9,177 nt of DNA from NCBI GenBank assembly GCA_002500925.1, contig DLTN01000091.1:1-9177 (forward strand), read 5' to 3'. Both the position numbers and the translations under genes were made by a program. Each line of letters starts with the position of its first letter. Positions within the stretch are counted from its first letter, which is position 1. Below, piece after piece: positions 5,751 through 9,177 of the stretch. The notes beneath the pieces were generated by a model. It made no database searches. It was not told where the DNA came from and saw only the letters and a program-made list of their open reading frames with translations. The DNA is from Gemmatimonadales bacterium UBA7835 (GTDB lineage Bacteria; Gemmatimonadota; Gemmatimonadetes; Longimicrobiales; Gaopeijiaceae).

Positions 5751-6863
5751 TCAGGAGCCTCGGCGTTCTTCCATCAGCAACAGAAACTCGTCGAACAGGT
5801 ACCGGCTATCGTGCGGACCCGGCGCAGCTTCGGGGTGGTATTGAACCGATATTACCGGGAAGTCACGATGCTTTACACCTTCGGCCGTGCCATCGTAGAG
5901 GTTCACGTGTGTCAAACGTAACCCCGGCGCGCCCGGAATTTGGTCACCTTCACCAGACTCGACCGCAAAACCGTGGTTCTGAGAAGTGATCTCTACCGCC
6001 TCACGGTCAAGATTTCTCACCGGATGGTTCCCCCCATGGTGGCCGAAGGGAAGCTTATAAGTCTGAGCCCCAAACGCGCGACAGATCAACTGGTGACCTA
6101 AGCAGATCCCAAAAACAGGGACGTCGGCTTCAGCCAGGGCGAGAATGGCCTTCTCAGCTGCCTGCACAGCGGCAGGATCTCCCGGACCATTGGAAACGAA
6201 AAGCCCGTCGGGCTTCGCCGCCAGGATCTCGTCGGCTTTCGTATCAGCTGGGATAACTGTCACCCTACAGCCCCTTTCAGCAAGAAGCTTAGGTGAGTGT
6301 GCCTTTACACCGAAATCGTAGGCCAAGACATGGAATCTCTCTTCACCGACCGCGGGCACTACATAACGTTCGTCTGTGGAAACTCCACAGGCCAGATCGA
6401 GACCCTCCATCTTTGGCTGAGCCAAAATCCTTGACCGTAGCTCGTCTACCTCGGTCCCCGCTGGCGCTATCGCCCCTCGCATGGCTCCTTCTGAGCGAAG
6501 GTGACGTGTCAGCGCCCTAGTATCAATCTCAGAGATCCCGGTAATAGCATGAGCCCTGAGATACTCATCAAGACTGCCTGTCGAACGCCAATTCGACCTC
6601 ACCCGCGACGCTTCACGAACAACGAATCCCGCCACTTGTGGAACCGGAGATTCACAGTCTTCGTCGTTCACCCCATAGTTGCCAATCAAAGGGTAGGTCA
6701 TGGTAACAAGCTGGCCAGTATAGGAGGGATCCGTTAGAACCTCCTGATAACCCGTCATCGAAGTGTTAAAAACGACCTCACCGAAAGTGACGTCTTCTGC
6801 CCCGAGGAGGTCTCCATCAAATCGTCGTCCATCTTCGAGAAGGAGGTACGCTGTGCGGTTCAG
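5751..6863 (-). CDS. carA: Carbamoyl-phosphate synthase small (glutaminase) subunit, CTG start
   Basis: Hydrolyses glutamine and passes ammonia to CarB for carbamoyl-phosphate, used in pyrimidine and arginine synthesis. The class-I glutamine amidotransferase domain is complete: nucleophile Cys254 in GICLGHQL, and His343 and Glu345 in QYHPEA; SNGPGDP and FGHHGGNHPV are also present. The first ATG (6758) begins at MTGYQEVLTDPSY, which in the family lies about 35 residues inside the protein. The frame continues upstream and encodes the missing N-terminal part (AYLLLEDGRRFDG, FGEVVFNTS) until a TAG at 6875-6873. Between that stop and the conserved region there is no ATG, GTG or TTG. The only near-cognate codon is CTG at 6863, six bases after AGGAG. 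Started there, the protein has 370 residues, a normal CarA length. carB is not next to it. CarA identity is certain; the CTG start is inferred. Confidence 0.95.
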   Translation of the reverse strand: MNRTAYLLLEDGRRFDGDLLGAEDVTFGEVVFNTSMTGYQEVLTDPSYTGQLVTMTYPLIGNYGVNDEDCESPVPQVAGFVVREASRVRSNWRSTGSLDEYLRAHAITGISEIDTRALTRHLRSEGAMRGAIAPAGTEVDELRSRILAQPKMEGLDLACGVSTDERYVVPAVGEERFHVLAYDFGVKAHSPKLLAERGCRVTVIPADTKADEILAAKPDGLFVSNGPGDPAAVQAAEKAILALAEADVPVFGICLGHQLICRAFGAQTYKLPFGHHGGNHPVRNLDREAVEITSQNHGFAVESGEGDQIPGAPGLRLTHVNLYDGTAEGVKHRDFPVISVQYHPEAAPGPHDSRYLFDEFLLLMEERRGS

Positions 6864-6869
6864 GTCAGG

Positions 6870-6874
6870 CTCCT
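6870..6874 (-). promoter_or_regulatory. Shine-Dalgarno pointing to the carA CTG start
   Basis: AGGAG on the minus strand, overlapping the in-frame TAG stop, lies exactly 6 bases before CTG at 6863. This ideal spacing is the main evidence for initiation at CTG. Confidence 0.7.
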
Positions 6875-6923
6875 AGGATCCGAGTTCTTCTTAGGGCACT
6901 TGGTAAGCGCCATACTGACGCGA

Positions 6924-6951
6924 AAGCTATCCGTGCCAGTGAAGGGGTCAA
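6924..6951 (-). promoter_or_regulatory. Tentative carA promoter
   Basis: In the 121-base gap between carA and the divergent RNase H gene, TTGACC (6951-6946, minus strand) matches the -35 consensus at five of six bases. The -10 at 16-base spacing, TAGCTT (6929-6924), is poor. I found no convincing promoter or Shine-Dalgarno sequence for the plus-strand gene in the same gap. Confidence 0.25.
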
Positions 6952-6984
6952 CCGAAAACGACCATCCCAGTTAGTTTTCATACT

Positions 6985-7557
6985 ATGCAGACAGTCTACA
7001 TACACGCCGATGAGTCTTGTCTGGGAAACCAGAAACAAATGCAATCTAGTCCGGGAGGGGCTGGAGGACTCGTAGAGATATGGAAGGATGACGACTGGGA
7101 ACGCCGTGACTTCTGGCTCTCAGAGCCGGATACAACAAACAACCGCATGGCTCTATCCAGTGCTATAGAACCACTGTCATCCCTTAACCGGAGGTGTCGG
7201 ATCATCCTAACGTCTGATAGTCAGTACCTGGTCAAGGGGATCAACGAGTGGAGGCATGGCTGGAAACGCTCTGGATGGAAGCGAAAGGCCGGGGAAATCC
7301 TAAACCTAGACTTGTGGAAACAGCTTGACATCCTGGTGGAGCGACACGAAGTCGTCGCCCGGTGGGTTCGAGGTCACGACGGACACCCCGAAAACGAATA
7401 TGTAGACTTTCTAGCAACCACGGCGGCGGCCGATCAGTCGACTTCAGGGGGTCTGACAAACTCAGGGTTCATTGAGTGGCTTTGTGAGCAAAGAGAAAAC
7501 GGGAAATTCCTCGACTACATGGAGTTCCAAAGACCGGAAAACCGTTTCGGGTCCTGA
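6985..7557 (+). CDS. RNase HI-like protein with an altered active site
   Basis: Resembles ribonuclease HI, which cuts the RNA strand of RNA-DNA hybrids. Over its first ~150 residues it follows E. coli RNase HI closely: ADESCLGN with Asp9, TTNNRM at 50-55, TSDSQYLVKGI with Asp78, a basic protrusion region (WRHGWKRSGWKRK), LDLWKQLD, and WVRGHDGHPENEYVDFLA with His131 and Asp141. Three of the four catalytic carboxylates are present. The fourth, Glu48 of E. coli in NNRMEL, is Ala56 here (NNRMAL). A short insertion (QKQMQSS) enlarges the first loop, and about 40 extra residues without a known domain follow the core. The ATG at 6985 fits the first beta strand, but no Shine-Dalgarno sequence precedes it. 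It is the only plus-strand gene, divergent from carA and convergent with lipB. It may be a variant RNase H subfamily or a non-catalytic hybrid binder; family is sure, activity is not. Confidence 0.88.
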   Translation: MQTVYIHADESCLGNQKQMQSSPGGAGGLVEIWKDDDWERRDFWLSEPDTTNNRMALSSAIEPLSSLNRRCRIILTSDSQYLVKGINEWRHGWKRSGWKRKAGEILNLDLWKQLDILVERHEVVARWVRGHDGHPENEYVDFLATTAAADQSTSGGLTNSGFIEWLCEQRENGKFLDYMEFQRPENRFGS

Positions 7558-7605
7558 CTCGCAACAAGTTCAAACTGGATTCGCCAATCGGGGGCTCAGG
7601 GCTCA

Positions 7606-8283
7606 CTAAGGAGTTGTCGAGTCTCCAGTTGGAGACCTGTGTCCAAAGACTCTGCAGAAGTTTCGGACTATCGTATCACTCACCTCAGAGAGGGGCGGAG
7701 TGAATCCCAGCTCCCGTTCGAGGGATGTAACGGCCCGGTTAGGAATTCCACATGGCACGATTGTATCGAAATACCGAAGCTCGGTATCGACATTCAGGGC
7801 AATGCCATGGGAGGTGATCCAGCCCGAAGAAACGCGGATTCCAATCGCGGCGAGCTTACCAGCCTTAGTCCACACTCCAGTGCCAGCCTCATCTCTTTCT
7901 GCCTCAATCCCGTAATCGGCTGCAGTGCCGATCAGGACAGTCTCCAAATCACGCATGTATCGATGTAAATCCCTACGGTGGGGCTTCAGATCTAGAATGG
8001 GATAGACGACCAACTGACCCGGTCCGTGATAGGTCACATCCCCACCCCGCCCAACCTTATGCAGATCTATACCCTTTCGGGCCCGTTCTTCGTCGTCCAC
8101 CAAGACATGCGCGTTATCCGAGCTTGATCCCAAGGTGATCACGTGAGGATGCTCTAGCATCACCAAGGTGTCATCGATGTCACCAGCCCTGCGCTTTTTG
8201 ACGAGATCTGCCTGAAGCTTTAGCCCTTCCGCATAATGAACTCGCCCGGGACTTAAGACACTGAGGTCACGCGTGTCTGTCAT
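7606..8283 (-). CDS. lipB: Octanoyl-[acyl-carrier-protein]-protein N-octanoyltransferase LipB
   Basis: Transfers octanoate from acyl carrier protein to the lipoyl lysine of E2 and GcvH proteins in the cytoplasm, the first step of endogenous lipoylation; LipA then adds sulfur. The 225-residue protein has the LipB length and motifs. LEHPHVITLG is at 43-52. The signature GRGGDVTYHGPGQLVVYPI begins at residue 78. KLAAIGIRV carries the catalytic Lys143, and the IVPCGI motif the acyl-thioester Cys178. The ATG at 8283 places the core normally. A GGAGG about 13 bases upstream is too far to be ideal and sits in a small CGGAG-G-CTCCG inverted repeat. The gene follows the E2 gene on the same strand by 72 bases, so the two may be co-transcribed, which makes functional sense because E2 is a LipB substrate. 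lipA is not seen. Confidence 0.96.
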   Translation of the reverse strand: MTDTRDLSVLSPGRVHYAEGLKLQADLVKKRRAGDIDDTLVMLEHPHVITLGSSSDNAHVLVDDEERARKGIDLHKVGRGGDVTYHGPGQLVVYPILDLKPHRRDLHRYMRDLETVLIGTAADYGIEAERDEAGTGVWTKAGKLAAIGIRVSSGWITSHGIALNVDTELRYFDTIVPCGIPNRAVTSLERELGFTPPLSEVSDTIVRNFCRVFGHRSPTGDSTTP

Positions 8284-8355
8284 AAACGCTGCGGAGCCTC
8301 CGGATGCCCGGACGTTCCGCTGATCAAGAAGTCCTGAGAGCCGATCAACTACTCA

Positions 8356-9177
8356 TCACGCGTCGTTCGGGAAGGTCTCCAGCGTCTCCTTGAGCCGCGC
8401 AAGAAAGCGGGCCGCGTCTGCTCCGTCTACGATTCTATGATCGTAGCCCATTGAGAAGAGAGATTTTTTTCGGATTGCCATGGAATCCGTTCCTGTATCC
8501 GGATCCGTAACGACAACAACACGCTTTTCAATCGCCCCAGTCCCAAGGATGGCAGCTGTGCCTTTAGGGATAACAGGCAAACCAACCAATGTCCCCAAAA
8601 CACCCGGGTTCGTGATCGTGAACGTCGCACCCTGAATTTCGTCGGGCACGAGTTTCCTGTCTCGGGCACGTGTAGCGAGATCTACGATCTTGTTGCCGAT
8701 CCCAACCAGCCCAAGATGGTCAGCATCATGCACTACGGGCACAATGAGACCAGGATTCAAGTCCACAGCCATCCCGAGATTAACATTTCCCCTGTAAATA
8801 ATATTATTACCCGAAATCGTCGAATTCACAGTCGGGAATTCACGCAATACTCGGGAAACCGCCCACGCTACGAACGCCGTGTAGCTCACTCGGGCTCCCT
8901 GAGATGCCCATCTCTCTTTGCTCTCCGCACGAATGAAGTCTATGGCCGAGAAGTCTATCTCGATAAAGGAGTGGACATGTGGCGCCACCCTCTTCGCGAT
9001 GACCATATGCTCCGCAGTCAGTCGACGAATTTTGTCCATCGGTTCGACGGTATCCGCCGAGCGGACTGGGAACTCTGGATGCTGCACCTCCCGATAGAAA
9101 GTTGTCCAAAGGTCGGACGGAGCCGCGCTCGGTTCTCTGACCGCAGGTAGCGGCGAGGACACATCAGATGAGGTCGG
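8356..9177 (-). CDS. 2-oxo acid dehydrogenase E2 subunit (acyltransferase), partial
   Basis: C-terminal part of the dihydrolipoamide acyltransferase core of a pyruvate, 2-oxoglutarate or branched-chain dehydrogenase complex. The frame is open to the right edge at 9177, so the gene continues out of the window. A GTG at 9162 lies in linker-like sequence rich in Ser, Pro and Ala and is unlikely to be the true start. The catalytic domain begins at EPMDKIRRLTAEHM. It continues through NLGMAVDLNPGLIVPVV and FTITNPGVLGT, and ends with the active-site motif DHRIVDG (His codon at 8439-8437) and a normal C-terminus. The lipoyl domain(s) and the E1/E3-binding domain expected upstream are outside the window. 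The substrate class cannot be settled from this part: the ITNPG and ILGTGAI segments recall SucB-like and general E2 proteins alike. lipB follows on the same strand. Confidence 0.93.
   Translation of the reverse strand, partial: PTSSDVSSPLPAVREPSAAPSDLWTTFYREVQHPEFPVRSADTVEPMDKIRRLTAEHMVIAKRVAPHVHSFIEIDFSAIDFIRAESKERWASQGARVSYTAFVAWAVSRVLREFPTVNSTISGNNIIYRGNVNLGMAVDLNPGLIVPVVHDADHLGLVGIGNKIVDLATRARDRKLVPDEIQGATFTITNPGVLGTLVGLPVIPKGTAAILGTGAIEKRVVVVTDPDTGTDSMAIRKKSLFSMGYDHRIVDGADAARFLARLKETLETFPNDA

Noticed and set aside
5630..5989. 119-codon plus-strand frame spanning the carA-IHF/HU gap
   Set aside because: Mostly antisense to the carA 3' end; no domain and no conserved pattern.
6979..6984. 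CATACT just before the RNase H-like ATG as a -10 box for a leaderless transcript
   Set aside because: It abuts the start codon, so transcription would begin inside the gene, and no -35 partner is visible.
8291..8301. CGGAGCCTCCG repeat before lipB as a ribosome-site switch
   Set aside because: The arms are separated by one base, too close to form a hairpin, and the GGAGG is too far from the ATG to be the main ribosome site.
8716..9150. 144-codon plus-strand frame opposite the E2 gene
   Set aside because: Antisense to a well-conserved E2 catalytic domain; no features of its own.

Overview
The window reads as ordinary bacterial chromosome from a Gram-negative-type, respiring, free-living organism. 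It has an outer-membrane-style lipoprotein, an exported LTxxQ/Spy-like protein, an ECF sigma/anti-sigma pair, LDH-type malate dehydrogenase, lipoate-dependent 2-oxo acid dehydrogenase functions and molybdopterin synthesis. Protein style and gene mix would fit Gemmatimonadota or a neighbouring phylum, but this is an impression, not a demonstrated assignment. I saw no mobile element, CRISPR array, tRNA or rRNA, and no gap between genes reaches 300 bases.

Layout from the left, minus strand unless noted: FKBP-type peptidyl-prolyl isomerase lipoprotein (62-559); malate dehydrogenase mdh (682-1629) with a perfect TATAAT box upstream and a hairpin over its stop codon; a molybdopterin operon transcribed moaD-moaE-moaA (3546 down to 1826), with a 3-base gap and a 4-base overlap; an ECF sigma factor, zinc-finger anti-sigma factor and exported helical LTxxQ-type protein (5239 down to 3694), with overlapping stops and starts; an IHF/HU-family DNA-bending protein (5307-5606); carA (5751-6863), whose only sensible start is a CTG codon behind an ideal Shine-Dalgarno sequence. 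One gene lies on the plus strand, an RNase HI-like protein (6985-7557) that lacks one of the four catalytic acids. Back on the minus strand are lipB (7606-8283) and the C-terminal catalytic part of a 2-oxo acid dehydrogenase E2 subunit, whose start lies beyond the right edge (8356-9177).

How the genes work together: lipB supplies the octanoyl group that becomes the lipoyl cofactor of E2 proteins such as its neighbour, and E2 and Mdh both serve central carbon oxidation. MoaA makes the first intermediate of molybdopterin synthesis, and MoaD with MoaE forms the sulfur-inserting synthase. The sigma/anti-sigma/exported-protein triad looks like a self-contained envelope-stress or periplasmic-signal circuit. 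CarA is the glutaminase half of carbamoyl-phosphate synthetase; carB is not in view.

I found no clearly new biological system. The points most worth a second look are the CTG start of carA, the Glu-to-Ala change in the RNase H active site, and the sigma/anti-sigma/LTxxQ triad with a possible leaderless, autoregulated promoter.
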